Part shown: positions 33,408 to 43,373 of the stretch, one piece after another
Layout of the letters: every line of letters begins with the position of its first letter
Numbering within the stretch: position 1 is the first letter of the stretch
Origin: Micromonospora alfalfae
GTDB lineage: Bacteria > Actinomycetota > Actinomycetes > Mycobacteriales > Micromonosporaceae
Reading direction: 5' to 3'
DNA: 64,000 bases
Assembly: GCF_022230925.1 (NCBI RefSeq)
Contig: NZ_JAKKFH010000007.1
Location: forward strand, 109,308 to 173,307
Made by a program: the position numbers and the translations under genes
Notes under the pieces: generated by a model
Databases searched by the model: none
What the model was told of the DNA's origin: nothing
What the model saw: the letters and a program-made list of their open reading frames with translations, nothing else

Positions 33408-34148
33408 TCAGCTGCGGCGCAACATCCGGTAGGTGGCGATTCCGCCAGTGCCCAGCGCGGCCAGGAAGACCAGCCAGACGACTGTGCTGCTGACTCCGAC
33501 CTGCGGGCCTGAGTTGGCGGAGGCGGCGGCCAGGAGCCCGTCCTCGCCCGGGGCGGGCAGCGCGGCCGGCGGCAGCTCCGGCCAGCGGACCAGGCCGGTG
33601 CTCTCCAACATCTGCATGTGGTGCAACACGAAGCCGTTGGAGTCGTCGCAGAGCTTGCGGACGGTGGCGTCCCGGGTGCTGGCGCGGACCGCGCCGATCA
33701 CCGGGAAGATCTTGCCGTGGGCGACCCGGAGCCGGGTGACGAAGATCTGGTCGAACCGAGCGCCGGAGGCCTTCTGCATCTCGGCCAGCCAGCCCTTCTG
33801 CTCGGCGGTCGGCTCGCTGGGGATCGTCGCGCCCAACTTGTTGGCCGCGTCGACCACGAGCTGGTCGAGCTTCTGGTGCTCGCCGGCGATGCCGGCGCCG
33901 ATCTCCCGGACCTTCGCCGACTGCCCCTTCTCGGCGGCCATCTGACCGGCTGGCATCTCCCAGAGCCCGGCCAGCCGCACCCCGTTGAGCAGTGTCATGT
34001 CGGCAGCGTTGAGCTGCTGGCCACCGGCGGGCGCGGCGACGGCCACGCCGGGCAGGACACCGACCCCCGCGATGACCGCGATGAGCAGCATCGCCGATCG
34101 GTGGGTCCGGGTGCCCAGTCGGCGATGGGCGGATCTGAGCGGTGCCAT
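33408..34148 (-). CDS. Secreted/membrane DUF4142 protein
   Basis: A 246-residue protein with a signal peptide (SAMLLIAVIAGVGVLPGVAVAAPAG), a DUF4142 helical domain (LNAADMTLLNGVRLAGLWEMPAGQMAAEKGQSAKVREIGAGIAGEHQKLDQLVVDAANKLG ... VTRLRVAHGKIFPVIGAVRAST), a Pro-rich linker and a C-terminal transmembrane helix (STVVWLVFLAALGTGGIATYRMLRR). The DUF4142 fold is ferritin-like in predicted shape; its role is unknown. The C-terminal anchor suggests an outward-facing cell-surface protein. Confidence 0.85.
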   Translation of the reverse strand: MAPLRSAHRRLGTRTHRSAMLLIAVIAGVGVLPGVAVAAPAGGQQLNAADMTLLNGVRLAGLWEMPAGQMAAEKGQSAKVREIGAGIAGEHQKLDQLVVDAANKLGATIPSEPTAEQKGWLAEMQKASGARFDQIFVTRLRVAHGKIFPVIGAVRASTRDATVRKLCDDSNGFVLHHMQMLESTGLVRWPELPPAALPAPGEDGLLAAASANSGPQVGVSSTVVWLVFLAALGTGGIATYRMLRRS

Positions 34149-34273
34149 GTCTGTGGTGCCTCCTCGGTCCGGACCGGAACGCGTCTGGACCGGGCAGCCG
34201 TACCCTGCCGGTTGCCCGTCCGCCCACTGGTACGGACTGATCGCGCGATCAGTTCATCGTGGAGCGCCCCGGA

Positions 34274-34570
34274 TCAGCGGGTGACGGCGAGCAGGCCGCC
34301 GAGCAGCAGCAGGGTGATCGCCGCGGCGGCGAAGACCATCAGCAACTCCTGACGCCCCCGCGCGACCGGGCCGGCGTCGACGACCGCTGTGGGTAGGGCC
34401 GGTAAATCGCGGGTCAGCGCGGCCAGGTCACCGAGGGTGCGGGCCGTCCACACCGCACCGGCGCGATCGGAGAACTCGTCAAGCGTCAGCCGGCCCGCCG
34501 CGGTGTGCTGGTGCAGCGCGGCGACCACCCGGTTGCGGTCGTCGTCGGAAGCGCGCAGCTCGACATCCAC
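34274..34570 (-). CDS. DUF1707 small membrane protein
   Basis: A 98-residue protein: DUF1707 domain (ELRASDDDRNRVVAALHQHTAAGRLTLDEFSDRAGAVWTARTLGDLAALTRDLP) followed by one transmembrane helix (ELLMVFAAAAITLLLLGGLLAV). Function unknown; often linked to envelope regulators. The GTG start at 34570 lies 7 bases behind TACGCT, pointing to a leaderless mRNA, although the upstream ROK gene ends only 19 bp away. Confidence 0.85.
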   Translation of the reverse strand: MDVELRASDDDRNRVVAALHQHTAAGRLTLDEFSDRAGAVWTARTLGDLAALTRDLPALPTAVVDAGPVARGRQELLMVFAAAAITLLLLGGLLAVTR

Positions 34571-34577
34571 GCCGGAC

Positions 34578-34583
34578 AGCGTA
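34578..34583 (-). promoter_or_regulatory. Leaderless-type -10 of the DUF1707 gene
   Basis: TACGCT on the minus strand, 7 bases before the GTG. Confidence 0.5.
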
Positions 34584-34589
34584 CGCGGA

Positions 34590-35771
34590 TCAGCCCACGT
34601 CGAGGGGGTCGGCGAGGAGCCGTTCGAAGGCCAGTTCGGCGGCACCGATCAGGGGCGCGTCGGTACCCAGTTTCGGCGTGCGCAGCCGGACGTGCTCCAG
34701 GCAGGCCCCGAGCGCGTTGGAGTTGAGCCGGCTGCGGATCTGGGCCGCCGCCGCGAGGTAGAGGTCACGCATGGTCCCGCCGAAGATGACCATCTCGGGG
34801 TTGAAGACGTTCACCAGGTTGGCCACGCCGAAGCCGAGCCAGTCGCCGGCCTGGCGGACCGCTGTCTGGGCCCGGGCGTCCCCCCGGTCGGCCGCGTCGA
34901 AGACCTCCAGCAGCGCGTCGCGGCCCCGGGCGTCGGAGCGTCCGGCAGCGCGCAGGAGGCCGTGCTCACCGATCTCGGTCTCCCAACAGCCCCGGGAGCC
35001 GCACTCGCAGGGCTTGCCGTCGCGGACCACCTTCATGTGGCCGACCTCGCCGCCGTAGCCACCGTGCCCGGTCAGTCGGCGTCCACCGGCGATGATGCCG
35101 GCACCCACGCCCACGTCGCCGTACAGGTAGAGGACGTTGTCGCAGCCTGCCGCCACACCTCGTGCGTGCTCGGCGAACGCGGCGACGTCGGCCACGTTGC
35201 CCACTGTGATCGGTACGTCGATGCCCAACTCGTCGGCGAGGGCCGCGCCGATCGGCTCGTCCACCCATCCGGTGGTGGGGCCGAGTCGGACCAGACCGTC
35301 GTCCCGGCGGACCATCCCGCAGACCGCGACGCCGGCACCGACGCAGATCGCGTCCGCCGGCACCAGCTGCTGCATCTCCTTGACCGCGCCGGCCAGCAGC
35401 GGCGCGGCCTCCGCGGCCAGCAGCCCGCGCGGCCGGTCCAGATCCCGGCGGTCCAGGACCGCGCCACCCAGCCCGATCCGGGCGGCGCGCAGCCGGTCCA
35501 CCTCCACTGAGTACGCGTACGCGTAGACCCGGGCCGACTCGGGCCGGACGACCAGTGACGGTCGTCCGGCCCGGCCGGTCTCCTTCGGTGCGCCTTCGCT
35601 GACCAGCCCCACCGCGGACAGGTCGGCGGTGAGCGCGCCGATGGTGCTGCGGTTGAGGCCCAGCGTGGTGGTCAGCTCGGCCCGCGTGGTCGCCCCGTGG
35701 ACGTGTACGTGCCGCAGCAGGGCCCCGAGGTTCTGCCGCCGGACGTCATCCTGGCTCGGTCCTGGGCGCAT
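34590..35771 (-). CDS. ROK-family transcriptional regulator (XylR/NagC-like)
   Basis: A 393-residue protein: N-terminal winged HTH (RRQNLGALLRHVHVHGATTRAELTTTLGLNRSTIGALTADL), then a ROK sugar-kinase-like domain (GVGAGIIAGGRRLTGHGGYGGEVGHMKV, zinc motif CECGSRGCWE). It lies 22 bp behind the xylose-type permease gene in the same direction, so it is probably in that operon and controls it. The likely effector is the transported sugar or its derivative. Confidence 0.9.
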   Translation of the reverse strand: MRPGPSQDDVRRQNLGALLRHVHVHGATTRAELTTTLGLNRSTIGALTADLSAVGLVSEGAPKETGRAGRPSLVVRPESARVYAYAYSVEVDRLRAARIGLGGAVLDRRDLDRPRGLLAAEAAPLLAGAVKEMQQLVPADAICVGAGVAVCGMVRRDDGLVRLGPTTGWVDEPIGAALADELGIDVPITVGNVADVAAFAEHARGVAAGCDNVLYLYGDVGVGAGIIAGGRRLTGHGGYGGEVGHMKVVRDGKPCECGSRGCWETEIGEHGLLRAAGRSDARGRDALLEVFDAADRGDARAQTAVRQAGDWLGFGVANLVNVFNPEMVIFGGTMRDLYLAAAAQIRSRLNSNALGACLEHVRLRTPKLGTDAPLIGAAELAFERLLADPLDVG

Positions 35772-35793
35772 GCTGGTGCTACCTCCCGCGCGG

Positions 35794-37056
35794 TCAGCGG
35801 GAGCCGGTGGCTGCCGCGCGGCGGCGGGAGAGCGCGTCGACGCTGGCGGCGAGTAGCAGCACGACGCCGGTGACCACGTACTTGACTCCCGCGTCGTACC
35901 CCATCAGGCCCATTCCGTTTTCGATGACAGCGACCACCGCGCCGCCGAGTACGGCGTCGAGGACGCGGCCCTTGCCACCGAAGAGGCTGGTGCCGCCGAT
36001 CACCGCTGCGCCGACCGCGTAGAGCAGTACGTTACTGCCCCCGGTGTTCGGGTCGACCGAGTTGGCCCGGCTGGCCGCCACGATGCCACCGATGGCGGCC
36101 ATGGACGAGCAGATCACGAAGACCGAGATCCGGATCCGGTCGACGTCGATGCCGGCCCGACGGGCCGCTTCCCGGTTGCCGCCCACGGCGTAGATGTGCC
36201 GGCCGTAGCTGGTGCGTTGGAGCACGAAGGTCCAGATGACCAGCAGCACCGCGATGATCGGCACCACGATCGGCACGCCCTTGAGCGAGACGATGAGGAC
36301 GTTGCGGCTGCGCTCCAGGTTGAGGACGTACATGGCGGTGCCGAGGATGACGGCGAGCCCGCCGATCCGCAGCGCCAGCACGGCGATCGGGTCGGTGATC
36401 AGACCGCGGGCCACCCGGTTGCGGTGGCGCAGCAGTTGCACAGCCCCGTAGCCGACGACCGCGAGGGCGGTCAGCGCCCAGCCCAGCGTTGGGGCGAGGT
36501 TGCGGTTGGCGATGGCGACCAGCACCTCGTCGCGGACGGAGATGTTGGTGCCCTCCTGCACGAGCAGCAGCACGACGCCCTGGAAGGCGAGGAAGCCGGC
36601 GAGGGTGACCACGAAGGACGGAATGCCGATCTTCGCGACGAGCATGCCGAGCGTGGTGCCGATGACCACGCCTGTGGCGACCGCGGCGAGCACCGCGACC
36701 CACCAGGGGTAGCCGAGCACTGTGACCACATTGGCCAGCACGGCCGCGCAGACGCCGCTGGCGAAGCCGGCGGAGAGGTCGATCTCGCCGAGCAGCAGCA
36801 CGAAGACCAGGCCCATCGCGATCAGCGTGACCGCCGCGCCCTGGGTGAAGAGGTTGGCGAAGTTGCCGGCCGACAGGAACGACGACGGCCGCAGGATCGC
36901 GAAGACGGTGCAGAGCACGATCAGGCCGAGCACAGCCGGCAGCGCGCCGACGTCGCCACCGCGTACCCGACTGAGGTAGTTGCGGACGTGGCCTCCGACG
37001 GTCGGCGCCGGTGTGACGGCCGCGGGGCCGTCCTTCCGCACGGCGGTGGTGGTCAT
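35794..37056 (-). CDS. xylH: Sugar ABC transporter permease (xylose type)
   Basis: A 420-residue permease with about ten hydrophobic helices, of the BPD_transp_2/RbsC-XylH family: VFVLLLGEIDLSAGFASGVCAAV, LGMLVAKIGIPSFVVTLAGFLAFQGVVLLLVQEG, YAVGGNREAARRAGIDVDRIR and GGTSLFGGKGRVLDAVLGG. The start MTTTAVRKDG overlaps the ATPase stop by ATGA; the longer frame upstream is a shadow. The long size and the pairing with a XylF-like binding protein favour xylose. Confidence 0.88.
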   Translation of the reverse strand: MTTTAVRKDGPAAVTPAPTVGGHVRNYLSRVRGGDVGALPAVLGLIVLCTVFAILRPSSFLSAGNFANLFTQGAAVTLIAMGLVFVLLLGEIDLSAGFASGVCAAVLANVVTVLGYPWWVAVLAAVATGVVIGTTLGMLVAKIGIPSFVVTLAGFLAFQGVVLLLVQEGTNISVRDEVLVAIANRNLAPTLGWALTALAVVGYGAVQLLRHRNRVARGLITDPIAVLALRIGGLAVILGTAMYVLNLERSRNVLIVSLKGVPIVVPIIAVLLVIWTFVLQRTSYGRHIYAVGGNREAARRAGIDVDRIRISVFVICSSMAAIGGIVAASRANSVDPNTGGSNVLLYAVGAAVIGGTSLFGGKGRVLDAVLGGAVVAVIENGMGLMGYDAGVKYVVTGVVLLLAASVDALSRRRAAATGSR

Positions 37057-37871
37057 CGGACGCCTCCTGAGATCGAGTCGGCCGGCTCCGGGCCGTCGCC
37101 GTTGCTGCCCGGGTCGGTGGCGAGGCCGAGCCCGCCCGAGCGCCCGGCGGTGATCAGCTCGACCACCTGGGCGTGGGTGATGTCGGTGGTCTTCACCTGG
37201 GCGACCATCTGGCCGAGGTACAGCGCGGCGATCCGGTCGGAGACGGCGAAGACGTCGTTCATGTTGTGCGAGATGAGCACCACGGCCAGGCCGTTGTCGG
37301 CGAGGCGGCGGACCAGTTCGAGCACCTGCGCGGTCTGTGCCACGCCGAGCGCCGCGGTCGGCTCGTCCAGGATGACGAGCTTGCTGTTCCACAGCACCGC
37401 CTTGGCGATGGCCACGGTCTGGCGCTGGCCGCCGGAGAGGCTGGACACGTGCTGGCGGAGTGAGGTGACGGTGCGGATGGAGAGCCCGGCCAGGGTTTCG
37501 GCGGCGAGCTGTTCCATTGTCGGCTCGTCCAGGACGATGCCGCTGCGCCTCTCCCGGCCGAGGAACATGTTCTGCACGATGTCCAGGTTGTCGCAGAGCG
37601 CGAGGTCCTGGTAGACGACCTCGATGCCGAGCGTGGCGGCGTCGCGAGGGCTGCCGATGTGCACCGGTTCACCGTTGAACAGGAACTCTCCGGCGTCGGA
37701 GGGGTGGATGCCGCTGATGCACTTCACCAGGGTCGACTTGCCGGCGCCGTTGTCGCCGACCAGTGCGGTCACTTCGCCTGGGTGGACGGTCAGGGCGACG
37801 TCGCGGAGCACCTGGACGGGACCGAAGCTCTTGTCGATCCCGCGGAGTTCCAGCAGGGGGGTCGCGGACAC
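37053..37871 (-). CDS. xylG: Sugar ABC transporter ATP-binding protein, single-domain (xylose type)
   Basis: A 272-residue ATPase: Walker A GDNGAGKSTLVK, signature SLSGGQRQTVAIAK, Walker B KLVILDEPTAALG, switch His in LISHNM. It has one nucleotide-binding domain, while XylG/RbsA of enterobacteria have two, so the working transporter should contain a homodimer. The start follows GAAGGAGA. A perfect 17-bp hairpin separates it from the binding-protein gene upstream. Confidence 0.88.
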   Translation of the reverse strand: MSATPLLELRGIDKSFGPVQVLRDVALTVHPGEVTALVGDNGAGKSTLVKCISGIHPSDAGEFLFNGEPVHIGSPRDAATLGIEVVYQDLALCDNLDIVQNMFLGRERRSGIVLDEPTMEQLAAETLAGLSIRTVTSLRQHVSSLSGGQRQTVAIAKAVLWNSKLVILDEPTAALGVAQTAQVLELVRRLADNGLAVVLISHNMNDVFAVSDRIAALYLGQMVAQVKTTDITHAQVVELITAGRSGGLGLATDPGSNGDGPEPADSISGGVR

Positions 37872-37914
37872 GGGGTCTCCTTCTTAAGGGAGGGTCGGGG
37901 CCCGTCCGGCGGGC

Positions 37915-37952
37915 GCCGCCCGGCACGGGAGGGTGCTCCCGTGCCGGGCGGC
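37915..37952 (-). terminator. Perfect 17-bp hairpin between xylF and xylG
   Basis: Arms 37915-37931 and 37936-37952 are exact complements with a GGTG loop. Within the operon it probably acts as a partial terminator or mRNA-stabilising stem that lowers ATPase/permease output relative to the binding protein. Confidence 0.85.
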
Positions 37953-37984
37953 GGTGGTCGTTCCGGCGGGTACTGCGGCGTCGG

Positions 37985-39073
37985 TCAGCTGATGCCGGCT
38001 TCGGCGCAGAACTTGGCGTAGGCCCCGGTGCAGACCTGCTCCTTGGTCGCGTAGCCGTCGGCGATGACGTCCTTGACGTTGTCCTTGTAGATGGCCTTCG
38101 GGGTGAGCAGCACCGAGGGGACGTCGCGGTCACCGTCCTTCACCGACTGGCCGGTGTCCTTCTTCTCGCCCTTGGCCAGCGCGATGGCCAGGTCCGCGGC
38201 GGCCTTGGCCTCTTCCCGGACCGCCTTGTAGACGGTCATGCACTGGTCACCAGCGAGGATGTTCTGCAGGCCCTCCACGCTGGCGTCCTGGCCGGTCACC
38301 GGCACCTTGCCGTTGATCTTGTTCTTCTTCAGGATCGAGATGGCGGCGTTGCCGAGAGTGTCGTTGGCAGCCAGCACGCCGTCGATCTTGCCCTTGGTCG
38401 CGGTGAGCTGCTGCTCGAAGATGGTCGCGGCGGTGGGGCCGTCCCAGCCCGGCACGGCGTCGTCCGGGCCCTTGGTGTATTCCTTGGAGTCGAACTTCGG
38501 CTTGAGCACCGAGTCGTAGCCAGCCTTGAACAGGGTGGCGTTGTTGTCGGTGGGGGAGCCGTTCAGGTACGCCACTACGGGGTTCTTGGCGCCCTTCTCG
38601 GTCAGGCACTTCGCCAGACCCTCGCCCTGGAGCTTCCCGACGGTCTCGTTGTCGAAGCTGACGTAGTACTGGGCGGAGCCGCCGAGGGTGAGCCGGTCGT
38701 AGTCGATGGTGGCGACGCCCTGCGACTTGGCCTTGTCGAGCACTGCCTTGCCGGTGCCGGAGTCCAGGTTGACGATCATCAGGGCGGTGACGCCGCTGGT
38801 GATCATCTGGTCGGCGATGGTCTGGAAGGCGCTCTTGTCGTTCTGGGCGTTCTGGATGTCGGACTCGACGCCGGCAGCCTTGAACGCCTCCTCCAGGAAG
38901 CGGCGGTCCGCCGTCTCCCAGCGGGGGGAGGACTTGCTGTCCGGAAGGATCACGCCGATCTTGGGAGTCTTTTTGGAGTCGGCCGAGCCGGTGCCGGAGT
39001 CGTCGCTACAGGCGGTCAAACCGCCGGTCGCGAGCAGGCCCACGGCGGCGATGGTGAGGATCCCCTTACGCAT
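37985..39073 (-). CDS. xylF: Xylose-type ABC transporter substrate-binding lipoprotein
   Basis: A 362-residue lipoprotein: signal with lipobox LTACSDD (Cys22), then a periplasmic-binding-protein type 1 fold (KIGVILPDSKSSPRWETADRRFLEEAFKAAG, DSGTGKAVLDKAKSQGVATIDYDRLTLGGSAQYYVSFDNETVGKLQG). The DYDRL ... SFDN part resembles XylF of enterobacteria, where these residues contact D-xylose. Substrate assignment is by similarity only. First gene of the transporter operon. Confidence 0.88.
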   Translation of the reverse strand: MRKGILTIAAVGLLATGGLTACSDDSGTGSADSKKTPKIGVILPDSKSSPRWETADRRFLEEAFKAAGVESDIQNAQNDKSAFQTIADQMITSGVTALMIVNLDSGTGKAVLDKAKSQGVATIDYDRLTLGGSAQYYVSFDNETVGKLQGEGLAKCLTEKGAKNPVVAYLNGSPTDNNATLFKAGYDSVLKPKFDSKEYTKGPDDAVPGWDGPTAATIFEQQLTATKGKIDGVLAANDTLGNAAISILKKNKINGKVPVTGQDASVEGLQNILAGDQCMTVYKAVREEAKAAADLAIALAKGEKKDTGQSVKDGDRDVPSVLLTPKAIYKDNVKDVIADGYATKEQVCTGAYAKFCAEAGIS

Positions 39074-39172
39074 GTGCAGGGTCCTTTCGGAGGTGGGGGA
39101 GGTGTTGTTTTGTTGTGTCCGGCAACGTATTTCGCGTCACACCGGCTCCACAAGACCGCGCAGGTGCATAGT

Positions 39173-39191
39173 TTGTTGGGAGCGATAACAA
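39173..39191 (-). promoter_or_regulatory. Operator-like element upstream of xylF
   Basis: TTGTTGGGAGCGATAACAA, about 100 bp upstream of the xylF start. TTGTT/AACAA arms flank a GCGAT centre. The shape resembles LacI-family or ROK operators (TTGTTAGCGCTAACAA-like). The operon's own ROK regulator is the natural candidate. Confidence 0.45.
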
Positions 39192-39252
39192 TTCAGCAAC
39201 GCGACTGTTACTCCCTGGGTATCCCACGGGGAAGTCGACGTAACGACTGTCG

Positions 39253-39732
39253 TCAGCGGGTCTGCAACGCAGCGGTGCGGGCGTCGGTCAGCGCCACCAG
39301 ATCCACCGCTGCCAGTTCGAGTTGCAGACCGCGCCGACCAGCCGAGACGTAGATCGTCGGGAGATCCAGCGCGGACTCGTCCAGCACCGTGGGCAACCGT
39401 CGACGCTGCCCGAGCGGGCTGATCCCACCTCGTACGTAACCGGTGGCCCGCTCGGCGACCGCCCGGTCGGCCAACGCCGCCCGCTTGCCGCCGACCGCCG
39501 CCGCGAGCGCCTTCAGATCCAACTCGCCGGTGACCGGAACGACAGCCACTGTGAGCGCGCCGTCGACAGCGGTCACCAGCGACTTGAACACGCGCTCCGG
39601 TGCCACACCGAGCGCCACCGCCACCAACGCGCCGTAGTTCGGGGCGTCCGGCGACACCCGGTACGGATGGGTGCGATGCGCGATCCCGCGCTTGACCAAC
39701 AGTGCCGTTGCCGGCGTGCCCTGTCCCGCCAC
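39253..39732 (-). CDS. ybaK: Cys-tRNA(Pro)/aminoacyl-tRNA deacylase, YbaK family
   Basis: A 159-residue editing protein: GTPATALLVKRGIAHRTHPYRVSPDAPNYGALVAVALGVAPERVFKSLVTAVDG, then VAVVPVTGELDLKALAAAVGGKRAAL and TGYVRGGISPLGQRRRLPTVLDESA. The Lys of FKSLV and the GxxPxG-like loop GGISPLG are typical. It hydrolyses mischarged Cys-tRNA(Pro) in trans. Convergence with no other gene; the methyltransferase lies 10 bp upstream in the same direction. Confidence 0.92.
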   Translation of the reverse strand: MAGQGTPATALLVKRGIAHRTHPYRVSPDAPNYGALVAVALGVAPERVFKSLVTAVDGALTVAVVPVTGELDLKALAAAVGGKRAALADRAVAERATGYVRGGISPLGQRRRLPTVLDESALDLPTIYVSAGRRGLQLELAAVDLVALTDARTAALQTR

Positions 39733-39742
39733 AGCGACGAGG

Positions 39743-40954
39743 CTAGTCGAGACGGTGCTGGTCGACCGGCTGGCCGATCAGCACCGTCGGTGCGCCGTCG
39801 ACCCGGGTGAGCACCAGGCTCGCCGCCGCGTCCCCGGCCAGCCGCAGGTCCCGCCGGAGCTGCTCCGGGGTGAGCGCCGAACCCCGCTTGAGGATCTCCA
39901 CCCGGCCCACCCGGCGCTCGCGCAGCAGCGCCCGCAGGCGCTTGAGCGAGAACGGCAGCACGTCGGTGATCTCCAGGCAGCGCGCGTACGGGGTGCGGAC
40001 CGGCTGGTCGGCGTAGAGATAGGCGATGCTCGGATCGCCGAGGGTGGCGTCCAGTTCGGTGGCCAGTTCGGCGACGAGATGCGCGCGCACCACCGCCGGG
40101 TCCGGGTCGTACAGGTAGCGACGCGGCGGCCCGACCGGTGCCTCGGCGGCACCCGAGCCGGTGAGCTGGTGACGGTGGGCCTCGACGCCCCGCTGGCGGT
40201 AGAGGGTGGCGCGACGGGGCACCTCCGCCAGCTCACCGCACCAGAGCGCGGCCTCGACCAGGTCCCCATCCACGCCGACCCACTCGGCCTCCGCGCCGGC
40301 CGGAATGAGCGCGTGGTCCACGCCCGGCGCGACCTTCACCACTGTGCGCGGCACCCGGTCGGCCAGCCCGGTGACGAAGTCCCACGGCGGCGAGTAGGCG
40401 CGCGGGTCGAAGATCCGACGCCCGGTGCCGGTCGTGCGGCGGGCCGGATCGCAGAAGACTCCGTCGACCGCTGACACGTCGAACCCGGTCGCGTCGCCGC
40501 ACTCGACAGTGAACAGCTCGGCCAGCCCGGCCGCCTCGGCGTTGGCGGCGGCCATCGCCGCGGTCACCGGGTCGGCCTCCACCCCGTACACCCTGATGCC
40601 GGCGCGGGCGGCGGCCAGCGCGTCGGCCCCGAGCCCGCACCCGAGGTCGGCCAGGGTGCGCACGCCGGCCGCGTACAACCGGGCCGCCCGACTGTCGGCG
40701 ACCACCCGGCGGGTGGCCTGCTCCAGGCCGGGACGGGTGAGGAACATCCCAGCGGCGGCCGGGCCGAACTTGCCGACCGCCCGGTGCCGCAGCTCGGCCT
40801 GGGTGAGCGCCGCCGCGGCCAACGTCGGCGGCACCCCGGTCGCGCGCAGCGCCGACGCCGCGACCAGTGGATCACCGCCGGCCAGGTCGGCCGCCGCTGT
40901 GAGGGCGGCCGACCCCTCAGGGGTACGCAGCGCTGCCAGCTGATCGAGATCCAC
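39743..40954 (-). CDS. SAM-dependent methyltransferase with THUMP-like C-terminal domain
   Basis: A 403-residue protein. A helical N-terminal region (residues 1-90) is followed by a class I methyltransferase core (VRTLADLGCGLGADALAAARAGIRVYGVEADPVTAAMAAANA, then VDGVFCDPARRT), and a C-terminal THUMP-like region (PYARCLEITDVLPFSLKRLRALLRERRVGRVEILKRGSALTPEQLRRDLRL). The DPARR motif in place of DPPY and this tail are typical of an actinobacterial family of unknown RNA or protein target. Oriented away from groES, sharing the CIRCE-containing gap. Confidence 0.85.
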   Translation of the reverse strand: MDLDQLAALRTPEGSAALTAAADLAGGDPLVAASALRATGVPPTLAAAALTQAELRHRAVGKFGPAAAGMFLTRPGLEQATRRVVADSRAARLYAAGVRTLADLGCGLGADALAAARAGIRVYGVEADPVTAAMAAANAEAAGLAELFTVECGDATGFDVSAVDGVFCDPARRTTGTGRRIFDPRAYSPPWDFVTGLADRVPRTVVKVAPGVDHALIPAGAEAEWVGVDGDLVEAALWCGELAEVPRRATLYRQRGVEAHRHQLTGSGAAEAPVGPPRRYLYDPDPAVVRAHLVAELATELDATLGDPSIAYLYADQPVRTPYARCLEITDVLPFSLKRLRALLRERRVGRVEILKRGSALTPEQLRRDLRLAGDAAASLVLTRVDGAPTVLIGQPVDQHRLD

Positions 40955-41006
40955 CCGGCCATTGTCCCGGCCGGCAGGGAAATCCTGGTTGTCGGGGCGC
41001 GACGCG

Positions 41007-41033
41007 CTGGCACTCTCCTTGACGGAGTGCTAG
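41007..41033 (+). promoter_or_regulatory. CIRCE operator 1 (HrcA)
   Basis: CTGGCACTC-N9-GAGTGCTAG; arms match at 8 of 9 positions and agree with the CIRCE consensus TTAGCACTC-N9-GAGTGCTAA. Confidence 0.9.
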
Positions 41034-41051
41034 CCACGGAATAACCTGCGA

Positions 41052-41078
41052 TTAGCACTCTCACCCTGAGGGTGCCAG
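41052..41078 (+). promoter_or_regulatory. CIRCE operator 2 (HrcA), degenerate right arm
   Basis: Left arm TTAGCACTC is exact; after 9 bases the right arm reads GGGTGCCAG (6 of 9 complementary to the left arm). It is 45 bp after operator 1, centre to centre. Confidence 0.75.
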
Positions 41079-41219
41079 CTTCCGGGTCTCGCGACCCGGG
41101 TGCGCACGCCAGGCGGACCGGCACCCGCGACGACGGCACCGCCCGGTGGCATGAGGCAGATTGACGCTGGTCAGCCCCGCTGGCCAGCAACGAAACCAGT
41201 ACCCCAGGAGGGTATGCCC

Positions 41220-43239
<2,020 letters not shown>

Positions 43240-43260
43240 TCCGGTAGCGACACCCGTTCC

Positions 43261-43290
43261 GGGGCGCACCGCCGTCAGGCGGTGCGCCCC
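43261..43290 (+). terminator. Terminator after groEL1
   Basis: A perfect 13-bp stem (43261-43273 / 43278-43290) with a GTCA loop, 21 bases after the stop. Confidence 0.88.
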
Positions 43291-43373
43291 GGCTCGTTCC
43301 TGCGGGCTGGCAGGTCATTACCGAACGCTGACGTTGTTGGCGACCGGGCGAGATGATCGCGCACACTGGGCCG

